Notes under the pieces: model-generated | The model's input: only the letters and a program-made list of their open reading frames with translations | What the model was told of the DNA's origin: nothing | Database searches by the model: none | Program-made: the position numbers and the translations under genes | Part shown: in pieces, positions 34,946 to 42,787 of the stretch | Layout: the number at the start of each line of letters is the position of its first letter | How positions within the stretch are numbered: the stretch's first letter is position 1 | From: Cyanobium sp. N.Huapi 1H5 | GTDB taxonomy: Bacteria > Cyanobacteriota > Cyanobacteriia > PCC-6307 > Cyanobiaceae | NCBI RefSeq assembly: GCF_024345535.1 | Contig: NZ_JAGQBH010000004.1 | Coordinates: 62,001 to 126,000 of the forward strand | Length of the DNA stretch: 64,000 nt | Direction: 5' to 3'

Positions 34946-35908
34946 ATGGTGTCCCCCTCAGCCCCGCTCGCCGCCCTCAAGGGCGGCGATCTGCTCTCCT
35001 CGGCCGACCTCGACGGTCCCCAGACCCTCGCCCTGCTGGAGCTGGCCCGCCAGCTGAAGGTGGGTGAGCGGCGTATCGACCTGGCCGGCCGGGTGCTGGG
35101 GCTGATCTTCTCCAAGGCCTCCACCCGCACCCGGGTGAGCTTCATCGTCGCCATGGCCCGGCTCGGCGGCCAGACGATCGACCTCAACCCGGCCGTCACC
35201 CAGGTGGGCCGGGGCGAGCCGATCGCCGACACGGCCCGGGTGCTGAGCCGCTACTGCGATGCCCTGGCGATCCGCACCTTCGCCCAGGAGGACCTGGTCG
35301 ACTACGCCCACTGGGCCTCGATCCCGGTGATCAACGCCCTCACCGACCTGGAGCACCCCTGCCAGGCCCTGGCGGACGCCCTGACGATCCAGGAACGCTT
35401 CGGCCACGGCCCCAGCGACCTGCACGGGCTCACCCTGGCCTACGTGGGCGACGGCAACAACATGGCCCACTCGCTGATGCTCGTCGGGGCCCTGCTGGGG
35501 ATGGAGGTGCGCATCGGCAGCCCCGACGGTTTCGCCCCCAGCCCGGCGGTGGTGGAGCAGGCCCGGGCCCTCGCCGGCGGGCGGAGCGCGATCACCGTGC
35601 TGCAGGACCCGGTGGCGACCGCCCGGGGCGCCCATGTGCTGTACACCGATGTGTGGGCCTCCATGGGGCAGGAGGAGGAGCAGGCCCAGCGGGAGCGGGC
35701 CTTCGCCGGCTGGTGCCTCGACGAGGACCTGCTGGCCGAGGCCGATCCGCGGGCGATCGTGCTGCACTGTCTGCCCGCCCACCGGGGCGAGGAGATCAGC
35801 GCCGGGGTGATCGAGGGGGCCGCCAGCCGGGTGTTCGACCAGGCGGAGAACCGCCTGCACGTGCAGCAGGCCCTGCTCGCCACCCTGCTGGGGGGCGTCA
35901 GCGACTGA
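34946..35908 (+). CDS. argF: Ornithine carbamoyltransferase
   Basis: Makes citrulline from ornithine and carbamoyl phosphate in arginine synthesis. The 320-residue product has the carbamoyl-phosphate motif SKASTRTRVSF, EHPCQALADALTI, YVGDGNNMAHS for the ornithine region, and HCLPAHRGEEI with the catalytic Cys. ATG 34946 gives a short N-terminal extension (VSPSAPLAALKG) before the conserved DLLS. Length and motifs are normal. lexA follows 83 bases later. Confidence 0.97.
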   Translation: MVSPSAPLAALKGGDLLSSADLDGPQTLALLELARQLKVGERRIDLAGRVLGLIFSKASTRTRVSFIVAMARLGGQTIDLNPAVTQVGRGEPIADTARVLSRYCDALAIRTFAQEDLVDYAHWASIPVINALTDLEHPCQALADALTIQERFGHGPSDLHGLTLAYVGDGNNMAHSLMLVGALLGMEVRIGSPDGFAPSPAVVEQARALAGGRSAITVLQDPVATARGAHVLYTDVWASMGQEEEQAQRERAFAGWCLDEDLLAEADPRAIVLHCLPAHRGEEISAGVIEGAASRVFDQAENRLHVQQALLATLLGGVSD

Positions 35909-35991
35909 GGGCGCCACCGGCAGCCGCAGGCCCGGGCCTGGACAAACGGCGCGCGGGATGGCAGAAAGGGAGTGGTTCATCCGTACTGTCC

Positions 35992-36606
35992 GTGGTCGCC
36001 ACCCACCAGGAGCTCACCGAGGCCCAGCGGCAGCTCTATGACTGGCTCGCCGACTACATCGGCAGCCACCGCCACAGCCCCTCGATCCGCCAGATGATGG
36101 AGGCCATGGGCCTGCGGTCGCCGGCGCCGATCCAGAGCCGCCTGCGCCACCTGCAGCAGAAGGGCTGGATCACCTGGCAGGAGGGCCAGGCACGGACCCT
36201 GCAGCTGCTCGGCGAGAGCCACCCGGGCATCCCGGTGCTCGGGGCCGTGGCCGCCGGCGGCCTGGTGGAGACCTTCGACGACGTCCAGGAGCACCTCGAT
36301 CTGGCCCCGGTGCTAGATACCCGCGGCCTGTTCGCCCTCACCGTCAACGGCGACTCGATGGTGGACGCCCACATCGCCGATGGCGACGTGGTGCTGATGG
36401 AGCCCGTGGCCGACCCCTCCCGGCTGCGGGAGGGCACGATCGTGAGCGCCCTGGTGCCCGGCAGCGGCACCACCTTGAAGCATTTCCACCGCCAGGGGGC
36501 CCAGGTGCGGCTGGAGGCCGCCAACCCCGCCTACGCCCCGATCCTGCTGCCCGCCGACCAGGTGAGCGTGCAGGGCCGCCTGGTGGCGGTCTGGCGCCAG
36601 GTGTGA
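35992..36606 (+). CDS. lexA: LexA-type repressor with intact autocleavage site
   Basis: The 204-residue product has an N-terminal winged helix with LTEAQRQLYDWLADYIGSH, SPSIRQMMEAMGLRSPAPI and LRHLQQKGWITWQEGQAR. The C-terminal S24 peptidase domain has the Ala-Gly cleavage site at 88-89 (VAAGG), Ser122 in NGDSMVDAHI and Lys163 in TTLKHFH. All self-cleavage residues are present, so RecA-stimulated cleavage is possible; some cyanobacterial LexA proteins lack them and control carbon or redox genes instead. GTG 35992 is chosen; the upstream frame is Gly/Arg-rich and unlike LexA. Confidence 0.93.
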   Translation: MVATHQELTEAQRQLYDWLADYIGSHRHSPSIRQMMEAMGLRSPAPIQSRLRHLQQKGWITWQEGQARTLQLLGESHPGIPVLGAVAAGGLVETFDDVQEHLDLAPVLDTRGLFALTVNGDSMVDAHIADGDVVLMEPVADPSRLREGTIVSALVPGSGTTLKHFHRQGAQVRLEAANPAYAPILLPADQVSVQGRLVAVWRQV

Positions 36607-36673
36607 GCACGCCCGAGGGGCGGGATCGGCCACGTTGTAAGCTCCTCAAGCACCGGGCGACCGGCGCACCAAT

Positions 36674-36746
36674 GGGGCCATAGCTCAGCTGGTAGAGCAC
36701 CTGCATGGCATGCAGGGGGTCAGCGGTTCGAGTCCGCTTGGCTCCA
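36674..36746 (+). tRNA. tRNA-Ala(GGC)
   Basis: A 73-base cloverleaf without encoded CCA. The acceptor stem GGGGCCA pairs with TGGCTCC and contains the G3-U70 wobble that identifies alanine tRNA; the discriminator is A. The D arm is GCTCAGCTGGTAGAGC. The anticodon stem CCTGC/GCAGG encloses loop ATGGCAT with anticodon GGC, reading GCC codons. The T arm carries GGTTCGAGTC. It lies 67 bases after lexA, followed by a terminator-like hairpin. Confidence 0.96.
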
Positions 36747-36756
36747 TTTCCTTGAT

Positions 36757-36782
36757 CCAGGGCTCCCTGGGGCTTCTTTTTT
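36757..36782 (+). terminator. Intrinsic terminator after tRNA-Ala
   Basis: CCAGG GCTC CCTGG at 36757-36770, extendable to six pairs with a two-base loop, is followed by GGCTTC and a run of six T. A second GC hairpin (GGCCCC-TT-GGGGCC, 36784-36797) follows directly. Confidence 0.75.
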
Positions 36783-36856
36783 GGGCCCCTTGGGGCCTTG
36801 TTGCTGTGGTCAAGCTGGCTGAGCCGGAAACGGCCGGCGCCGGTGCGGCCGACAGG

Positions 36857-37288
36857 ATGGCCCGATCCCCTGCCCGCTGCCCCTTGGCCACTCGCCCCCC
36901 CCGGGCCCCATGGCGGCGACGTCGGGCCGCCGGCCTCACGACGGGCCTGGCGCTGCTCGTCCCGTCGATCCTCCCGTCCATCGTCAGGGGGCAGGGGATC
37001 GTGGAACCCAACAACAGCTCCCTGGCACCGATCGATCGCGAGGCCTTCCGCCAGCAGTACGGCCAGGAAGGCCTGTTCCGGCTGCGGCTGGGGGTGGATG
37101 CGGCCGAACAGCCGCCCAAGGCTGGCACCGGCACCCAGCCCTGCCCCGCCGCCACCTGGGCCAGCTCACCGCAGAAGCAGCGCTACGACGCGGCGATGGG
37201 CCTGCGGAAGTTCTACGCGGCCGGCGAGGCCCTGGGGGAATGGCGGCGGCTGTGTGCCCCCACGACGCCGACGACCGCCACGCCCTGA
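36857..37288 (+). CDS. Secreted hypothetical protein
   Basis: From ATG 36857 the 143-residue product MARSPARCPLATRPPRAP has a twin-Arg-like basic stretch (WRRRRAAGL) and a hydrophobic segment (TTGLALLVPSILPSIVRG), resembling a signal peptide. The mature part has DREAFRQQYGQEGLFRLRLG and PQKQRYDAAMGLRKFYAAGE and is probably helical, with a Pro/Thr-rich tail. Longer readings run into the tRNA terminator and are rejected. No family is recognised. It is convergent with the sulfatase gene (27-base gap). Confidence 0.6.
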   Translation: MARSPARCPLATRPPRAPWRRRRAAGLTTGLALLVPSILPSIVRGQGIVEPNNSSLAPIDREAFRQQYGQEGLFRLRLGVDAAEQPPKAGTGTQPCPAATWASSPQKQRYDAAMGLRKFYAAGEALGEWRRLCAPTTPTTATP

Positions 37289-37315
37289 ACCGGATCAGGG
37301 CTGTGGCCCCCCGCC

Positions 37316-39880
37316 TCACTCACTGGCCGCCTTGGTGCGCATGGCCGCCTCCAGGCTCCTGATCTCCTCCGGCGACAGCTTGGGCCGATCCAGATTGATG
37401 GTGAGCTTGTTGAGGTTCCCGGTGAAGCGGAACGGCGGCTGGTAGTCGGCGTCGTTGACGCCGGTGAGGGTGTCGGAGCCCACGTCGAAGCTCTCGTCCC
37501 ACTGCAGGATCATCGGCAGGGTCTTGGCCATGGTTTTGGTGGCCACCGCCTTGCCGTCCACCTTGAGGGTGCCGGTGCCAGGGCGGCCAACGCCACTGAA
37601 GTCGTTGAAGGCCAGGGTGCCGGCCCCCTTGCCGTCGTAGACGAAATCGAACACCACCTTGTGTTTGCCGGGGGCAAGGGCCTCGGTGCCCTCCCACTTG
37701 AGGCGCTCCAGATCCACCATGTTCCAGACCCACACGGGCTTGCTGTTCTTCAGGTAGAAGCCGTAGCCGCCGAAGCGGCCGCCGGAGGTGAGCAGCATGC
37801 CCTCGGCACCGCCAGCAGGCACCTCGATGTCGGCGCTGACGCTGTAGGAGGTGTTGAGCAGCAGGGGCGAATCCCCCTGGGGCAGGCCCACCATCGGATG
37901 GGTGTAGACGAACTCGGTGCGGCCGGCGGTGATGTTGGGCCGGGGGGCCACGATCCGTGCCGCCACGGAGGCATCGAGTGGGAACACCTGGTACTTGCTG
38001 GCCTCGGCGATGAAGGCCGCCTTCATCTCCTTCACCTTGCCGGGGTTCTGGGCCGCCAGGTCGGTGGTCTGGCTGAAATCACGGTTGAGATCGTAGAGCT
38101 CCAGGGTCTGGTTGTTGAGCGGATCGGGGTTGGCCGGGCCGAAGGCATCCCAGGGGGCCCGGTTCACCTTGGTGCTCAGCAGCCAGCCCTTGTCGTAGAG
38201 CGCCCACTGGCCCATCATCTCGAAGTACTGCCGCTCGTGCCTGGAGAGCGCCCTGGCATTCTTCGCATCGAAGGTGTACACGAAGCTCGTGCCCTCGATC
38301 GGCTTCTGGGGGATCCCATCCACCACCTCGGGCGCCCGCAGCCCCGCCGCCTCCAGGATCGTGGGCACCACGTCGATGACGTGCACGAACTGCTCCCGCA
38401 GACCGCCCCGGTCCTTGATGCGCGCCGGCCACGACACCACCATGTTCTGGTTCACGCCACCGAGACGGGAGGCGTTCTGCTTGAACCAGCTGAAAGGGGT
38501 GTCGAAGGCCCAGCTCCAGCCCGCCGACATGTGGTTGTAGGTGAGATCGGTGCCCCACACGTCGTAGAACTTCATCTGCACCTCGACGGGCAGCTTGTTG
38601 AGGCCGTTGAAGAAGGCCACTTCGTTAGGGGTGCCCAGGGGCCCGCCTTCGGCGCTGGTGCCGTTGTCGCCGTTGATGTAGATGATCAGCGTGTTGTCGA
38701 GCTTGCCAAGGTCGTCGAACTGCTGGATCACCCGGCCGATTTCATAGTCGCTGTAGGCGGCGTAGGCGGCGAACACCTCCACCTGGCGGATGAACAGCTT
38801 CTGGGCCTCCGGGCTCAATTGGTCCCAGGGGGTGATCACATCGGCGGGCCAGGGATCGAGCCTGGCGTCCTTGGGGATCACGCCGAGTTTCTTCTGGTTG
38901 GCGAAGATGCGCTCCCTCAGCTTCTCGTAGCCGTCATCAAACAGATGCATGGCATGGATCCGCTCCACCCACTCCTTGGTGGGGTGGTGGGGCGCATGGG
39001 TCGCCCCGGGGGCGTACTTAATGAACAGCGGCTTGCTGGGGTTGATCTGGTGCATCCGCGCCATGTAGTCGATGGCGTCATCGGCCATCTCTGTGACCAG
39101 ATTCCAGGTGCCGGGCTCCTTGCCCTCGAAGGGATAGATCTGGGTGGTGTTGCGGAACAGGTTGGGCTGCCACTGGTTGGCGTCCCCACCCACGAAGCCG
39201 TAGAAGTATTCGAAGCCCATGCCCGTGGGCCACTGATCAAACGGGCCGCTCTGGCTGGCCTGGAAGGCGGGCACGTTGTGGTCCTTGCCGAACCAGGCGG
39301 TCGAGTAGCCGTTGTCCTTGAGCAGGCGGCCGATCGTGGCCTTGTCCCGCTCAATGATGCTGTTGTAGCCGGGGAAGCCCGTCGACTGCTCCGAGATCAC
39401 GCCGAAGCCGGCGGAGTGGTGGTTGCGGCCGGTGATCAGGGCGGCGCGGGTGGGGGAGCACAGCGCCGTGGAGAACATGCGGTTGTACCGCAGGCCCGCC
39501 TTGGCGACGCGGTCCATGGCCGGGGTGGGGATCACGCCGCCGAAGGTGCTGGGCACGCCGAAGCCGGCGTCGTCGGTGATGATCAGCAGCACGTTGGGCG
39601 CGCTCTGCGGTGGCGTGATCCGGGGAGCCCACCAGGGCTTCGACTGCAGCGCCCCGTCCTTGATCACCCCGCCGAAGGGGGGCGCCGGGGCGGGCAGCTG
39701 GGTGCCGGAGATCGTGGTGGTGGCATTGGGGGCTCCGGGCGTGCCGGTGATCCGCTGGGCCAGGGCCGGCACGGCCCTGAACGACCAGACCACCAGGGCC
39801 AGAGCCAGGCACCCTGGCACCAGGCGCCGCAGCAGGCGGCCGAGCGCGCCGCTCAGGCGGGACAGGGGACGCTCAGGCAT
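37316..39880 (-). CDS. Exported type I (formylglycine) sulfatase
   Basis: Hydrolyses sulfate esters, probably in the periplasm or outside the cell. The 854-residue product has a signal peptide (VPGCLALALVVWSFRAVPALAQ), metal-binding Asp at 103-104 (LLIITDDAGFG) and the active-site C141-S-P-T-R145 within LCSPTRAALITGRN. C-x-P-x-R is the motif whose Cys is converted to formylglycine. Further conserved parts are AWFGKDHN, KPLFIKYAPGATHAPHH and YINGDNGTSAEGG. The C-terminal about 170 residues look like a concanavalin/LamG-like beta-sandwich. The start overlaps the stop of the adjacent formylglycine-generating enzyme by eight bases. Substrate (arylsulfate or sulfated glycan) is unknown. Confidence 0.94.
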   Translation of the reverse strand: MPERPLSRLSGALGRLLRRLVPGCLALALVVWSFRAVPALAQRITGTPGAPNATTTISGTQLPAPAPPFGGVIKDGALQSKPWWAPRITPPQSAPNVLLIITDDAGFGVPSTFGGVIPTPAMDRVAKAGLRYNRMFSTALCSPTRAALITGRNHHSAGFGVISEQSTGFPGYNSIIERDKATIGRLLKDNGYSTAWFGKDHNVPAFQASQSGPFDQWPTGMGFEYFYGFVGGDANQWQPNLFRNTTQIYPFEGKEPGTWNLVTEMADDAIDYMARMHQINPSKPLFIKYAPGATHAPHHPTKEWVERIHAMHLFDDGYEKLRERIFANQKKLGVIPKDARLDPWPADVITPWDQLSPEAQKLFIRQVEVFAAYAAYSDYEIGRVIQQFDDLGKLDNTLIIYINGDNGTSAEGGPLGTPNEVAFFNGLNKLPVEVQMKFYDVWGTDLTYNHMSAGWSWAFDTPFSWFKQNASRLGGVNQNMVVSWPARIKDRGGLREQFVHVIDVVPTILEAAGLRAPEVVDGIPQKPIEGTSFVYTFDAKNARALSRHERQYFEMMGQWALYDKGWLLSTKVNRAPWDAFGPANPDPLNNQTLELYDLNRDFSQTTDLAAQNPGKVKEMKAAFIAEASKYQVFPLDASVAARIVAPRPNITAGRTEFVYTHPMVGLPQGDSPLLLNTSYSVSADIEVPAGGAEGMLLTSGGRFGGYGFYLKNSKPVWVWNMVDLERLKWEGTEALAPGKHKVVFDFVYDGKGAGTLAFNDFSGVGRPGTGTLKVDGKAVATKTMAKTLPMILQWDESFDVGSDTLTGVNDADYQPPFRFTGNLNKLTINLDRPKLSPEEIRSLEAAMRTKAASE

Positions 39881-40898
39881 GGGTCGTCAGGAGAGGGGAA
39901 ACGAGTCGGAAACCGATGTGGGAGGTGCCTGTGTCGGGGCTTTCGGCCTCCCGTGCCGCCGGCCGGTAACGGCTGCAGTAGTTCGGGGCGCACAGGAAGG
40001 AGCCCCCCTTGATGACGTGCTTGGCCACCCCAGGCTCCCGCGGATCGCTGCTGGCGGCCGGGTCGGCCAGCACCGGATCGTCCTGGCCGGCGAGGCGGTC
40101 GTGGCCGGGCCGGTACCAGTCCGCCGTCCACTCCCAGACATTGCCGGTCATGTCCTGGAGTCCGTAGCCGTTGGGGGGGAAGCTGCCCACCGGAGCGGTG
40201 CCGGTGAAGCCATCCTCGGCGGTGTTGCTGACGGGAAACTCCCCCTGCCAGGTGTTGGCCAGGCCGGGCCGCCAGGTGTTGCCCCAGCTGAAGGCCCGAT
40301 CCCGCAGGCCGCCCCGGGCGGCGTACTCCCATTGGGCCTCGCTGGGGAGGGCGGCGCCGGCCCAGGCCGCGTAGGCCTCCGCATCCGCCAGCGACACCTG
40401 CACCACTGGATGGTCGAGCCGGTCGTCGATGGAGCTGCCGGGGCCCTCAGGGTGGCGCCAGTCGGCCCCGGGCACCCAGTGCCACCAGCTGAGCTCCGCC
40501 AGGGGCTCGCCTGGGGAGGGCGGCCGGAACACCACCGAGCCCGGGCGGCGCTCGGCGTCGGAGAGCTGCGGGAACTGCTCCGGGGGCAGGGGCCGCTCCG
40601 CCTGGGTGCGGTAGCCGGTGGCGGCCACGAAGGCGGCGAACGCGCGGTTGGTCACCTCGGTGCGGCCGATGCAGAAGGGTTGCAGCCGCACCGGCGCCCC
40701 CGACGCCGCCTCCTCCGGCAGACGGCCCGCCGCACCGATCCGGTACTGGCCGCCCGGGATCGGTGCCATCGCCGGCGGGCAGGGGTCCGCCGCCGAAGCG
40801 GGGGCGGGCCACAGCAGCACTACGCCCATCCCCAGAGCCAGGATCAGCAGGGCGGCCAGCACCGGAAAGCTCCAGGCCTCTGGACGATGAACAAGCAC
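39873..40898 (-). CDS. Formylglycine-generating enzyme family protein with signal/anchor segment
   Basis: Copper-dependent oxidase family that converts the sulfatase active-site Cys to formylglycine. The 341-residue product has a hydrophobic N-terminus (about 12-36, ending PASAADP) that looks like a signal peptide or anchor. It continues with MAPIPGGQYRIG, CIGRTEVTNRAFAAF, LPSEAQWEYAARGG, DMTGNVWEWTADWY and KGGSFLCAPNYCSRYRP. C303 and C308 in the last segment match the catalytic pair of human FGE. It is directly upstream of the sulfatase and overlaps it by eight bases, so they form one operon. An internal Met in the hydrophobic segment would give a cytosolic form if used. Confidence 0.93.
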   Translation of the reverse strand: MLVHRPEAWSFPVLAALLILALGMGVVLLWPAPASAADPCPPAMAPIPGGQYRIGAAGRLPEEAASGAPVRLQPFCIGRTEVTNRAFAAFVAATGYRTQAERPLPPEQFPQLSDAERRPGSVVFRPPSPGEPLAELSWWHWVPGADWRHPEGPGSSIDDRLDHPVVQVSLADAEAYAAWAGAALPSEAQWEYAARGGLRDRAFSWGNTWRPGLANTWQGEFPVSNTAEDGFTGTAPVGSFPPNGYGLQDMTGNVWEWTADWYRPGHDRLAGQDDPVLADPAASSDPREPGVAKHVIKGGSFLCAPNYCSRYRPAAREAESPDTGTSHIGFRLVSPLLTTHA

Positions 40899-41116
40899 GG
40901 ATTCGCTGCGCCCTGCGGATGGCTCACGGCCCGCATTGTGGGGGCGTCAATGAGCGGTTCAAGGTGGCATCGATCACCTTCGACACACTCGTTGGCACGG
41001 GCTGCGGGGCCCATGAACGCAGGACGGCAAGACTGTCGCAGCGGCGCAGAAATGCGGCGGGGATCCTGTCAGCAACGGCGTGAACCATGGCACGCTGGCC
41101 CGTCCCAAGATCAGGC

Positions 41117-41152
41117 CCCTGCCTGCATTCCTGACCCTGCCTGCGTTCCTCA
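41117..41152 (+). repeat. 18-bp imperfect tandem repeat upstream of the pilin-like gene
   Basis: CCCTGCCTGCATTCCTGA (41117-41134) is followed directly by CCCTGCCTGCGTTCCTCA (41135-41152), with two mismatches. It ends ten bases before the pilin-like ATG. It could be a regulator site or simple repeat expansion. The rest of the 263-base gap 40899-41161 shows nothing else recognisable. Confidence 0.6.
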
Positions 41153-41161
41153 GCCCCACCC

Positions 41162-41686
41162 ATGACCTTCCCCCTGTTCCGCCACGCCAGCTCGGCGCTG
41201 CTCGCCACCGTGGGCCTCGGCATCGCCATGGCCTGCCCCGGCGCCGGGGCGCAGCCGCAGGCGAGCCCTGATCAGACGGCGGCGCTTAATGCCGTGGCCC
41301 GGATGATGGAGGCGCAGCGCACCTACTACCAGAAGAACGGCGCCTTCCGGGCCACGGTCTCGAACATCCAGCAGGATTTCGGCATCACCCTGCCGGCGTC
41401 TTTCAACTACGCGGTCCGCACCACCACCGAAGCCGCCTACAGCTATGTGATTCCGGCCCAGTCGCCCAAGACGGGCCAGCTGAATGCCTATGTGGGAGTG
41501 GCCTTCCTCACGCCCACCCAGAATCCCCGCATCACCACCATCATCTGCATGAACATCCAGCCGGGCCAGATCCGTCCGGCGGACCCCCAGCTGGTGCTCG
41601 GCAGCCTGGTGGCCAATCCCAGCGGCAGGATCGTGCAGTGCGGCGATGCCTCGGTGGAGGTCACGGCCTCGATCGTCAACGAATGA
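41162..41686 (+). CDS. Pilin-like (type IV pilin G/H family) secreted protein
   Basis: The 174-residue product has a Sec signal peptide (SALLATVGLGIAMACPGAGA). A domain then begins with QTAALNAVARMMEAQRTYYQKNGAF and continues QDFGITLPASFNYAVRTT, AYVGVAFLTP and TTIICMN, ending with a Cys in GRIVQCGDAS. This resembles the soluble part of cyanobacterial type IV pilin-like G/H proteins (R/Q-x-Y-Y-x-x-N-G-x-F), but the prepilin cleavage motif and N-terminal hydrophobic helix of a true pilin are missing. The stop overlaps the AraC-family gene (ATGA). Role unknown. Confidence 0.7.
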   Translation: MTFPLFRHASSALLATVGLGIAMACPGAGAQPQASPDQTAALNAVARMMEAQRTYYQKNGAFRATVSNIQQDFGITLPASFNYAVRTTTEAAYSYVIPAQSPKTGQLNAYVGVAFLTPTQNPRITTIICMNIQPGQIRPADPQLVLGSLVANPSGRIVQCGDASVEVTASIVNE

Positions 41687-42693
41687 CGGCCACGGTTCCG
41701 CTGACGCTGCTGGAGTCACGGGCGGTGGAGGTCAACGACCCCGCCGCCCTGCTTGATCGAGTGGCGCGGGACTTCCCCCTCAACGCCTTTCTCGAGAGTC
41801 AACGCAGCGGCGGCTTTTTCCATCGCAGCGGCATCCTCCACGTCGGGCAGATCGCGGTGTCCTGCAGCCGCCACTCCCCCCTGGAGATCGGTTTCGACGA
41901 TTCCCCTGTCGCCACCCTCACCCTGCCGCTGGCCGGCGTTGGCGAGGTGACCAGCGACGGCCAGCGGCTGAAGCTTGAGGCCGGCCCGATGGCGGCTTAC
42001 CTGCCCGGCGCCGCCTTCACGGCCAGCACCGGCACCTTCGAGGAGGTGATGATCTGCCTCGATCGCCGGCGGCTGGCCGAGACGGCCGCCGCCATGGGCG
42101 GCTTCGGCGACGGCGACGGTGGCCGAGCGCCGGCCTTCGAGCACACCCTGCGGGTGGACGGCAGCGCCTCACCGCAGCAGGCCGACCTGCTGAACCATCT
42201 GCACCTGGCGCTGCGGATGCTGGAGGCCCCGCTGCTGCGGTCGGTGGGTGGAATCAGGACCTGCCAGCTGGAAGATCTGCTGTTCCGGCTGGTGGCCGCC
42301 GTCGTCTGCCCTGAGGTGCTGAACGGGATCGATCAGGGGATCGCCGATCACCGCCGGGATCGCCCCTTCGACGACCTGCTGGAGTGGATCCAGGCCCATC
42401 TGCACACCCCGATCACCGCCACGGAGCTCAGTCGGCGCAGCGCCTACTCCCAACGGAACCTGCAGTACCTGTTCCAGCGGCGGTTCGGCTGCAGCCCCAT
42501 GCAGTGGGTGAAGCGCCAGCGGCTGAGCGCGGTGCGCGCCGATCTGCTGCGGGCCCAGCCCGGCGAGACCGTGGCCGCCATCGCCCGCCGCCACGGCTTT
42601 GTCCAGCTGTCAGCCTTCGCCGCCAGCTTTCGGGAGCGCTACAGCATCACCCCCTCGCTGCTGCTGCGCCGTTCGCGCCTGGACGGCGGCTGA
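41683..42693 (+). CDS. AraC-family transcriptional regulator
   Basis: The 336-residue product has an N-terminal sensing domain (about 1-215) resembling AraC_binding_2: FHRSGILHVGQIAVSC, SPVATLTLPLAGVGEV and MAAYLPGAAFTAS. The C-terminal double helix-turn-helix has PITATELSRRSAYSQRNLQYL, FGCSPMQWVKRQRLSAVRADL and VAAIARRHGFVQLSAFAASF. ATG 41683 overlaps the pilin-like gene stop by four bases, so the two are co-translated. It may regulate that gene or the sulfatase operon divergent from it across 263 bases; this is inference. The ligand is unknown. Confidence 0.9.
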   Translation: MTATVPLTLLESRAVEVNDPAALLDRVARDFPLNAFLESQRSGGFFHRSGILHVGQIAVSCSRHSPLEIGFDDSPVATLTLPLAGVGEVTSDGQRLKLEAGPMAAYLPGAAFTASTGTFEEVMICLDRRRLAETAAAMGGFGDGDGGRAPAFEHTLRVDGSASPQQADLLNHLHLALRMLEAPLLRSVGGIRTCQLEDLLFRLVAAVVCPEVLNGIDQGIADHRRDRPFDDLLEWIQAHLHTPITATELSRRSAYSQRNLQYLFQRRFGCSPMQWVKRQRLSAVRADLLRAQPGETVAAIARRHGFVQLSAFAASFRERYSITPSLLLRRSRLDGG

Positions 42694-42787
42694 GGCGGGC
42701 ACCCCACCGGTGGTGGAGCGCTTCGCTACCGACAGGCCTCCCCCCGCAGACTTAGAGCAAGGACAGCACCTTCCCCTGCGCACGCCG

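Noticed and set aside
35940-35991. GTAC-containing stretch upstream of lexA as an SOS box
   Set aside because: Only one half-site (CGTACTG) is present, without the matching half at the expected spacing.
36710-36856. 5' extension of the secreted-protein gene into tRNA-Ala
   Set aside because: It would start inside the tRNA and cross its terminator; ATG 36857 directly precedes a signal peptide.
37661-40012. Open frame of 783 codons opposite the sulfatase and FGE genes
   Set aside because: Antisense shadow: the minus-strand frames contain the sulfatase and FGE active-site motifs, while this product is Val/Gly/Leu-rich with no domain.
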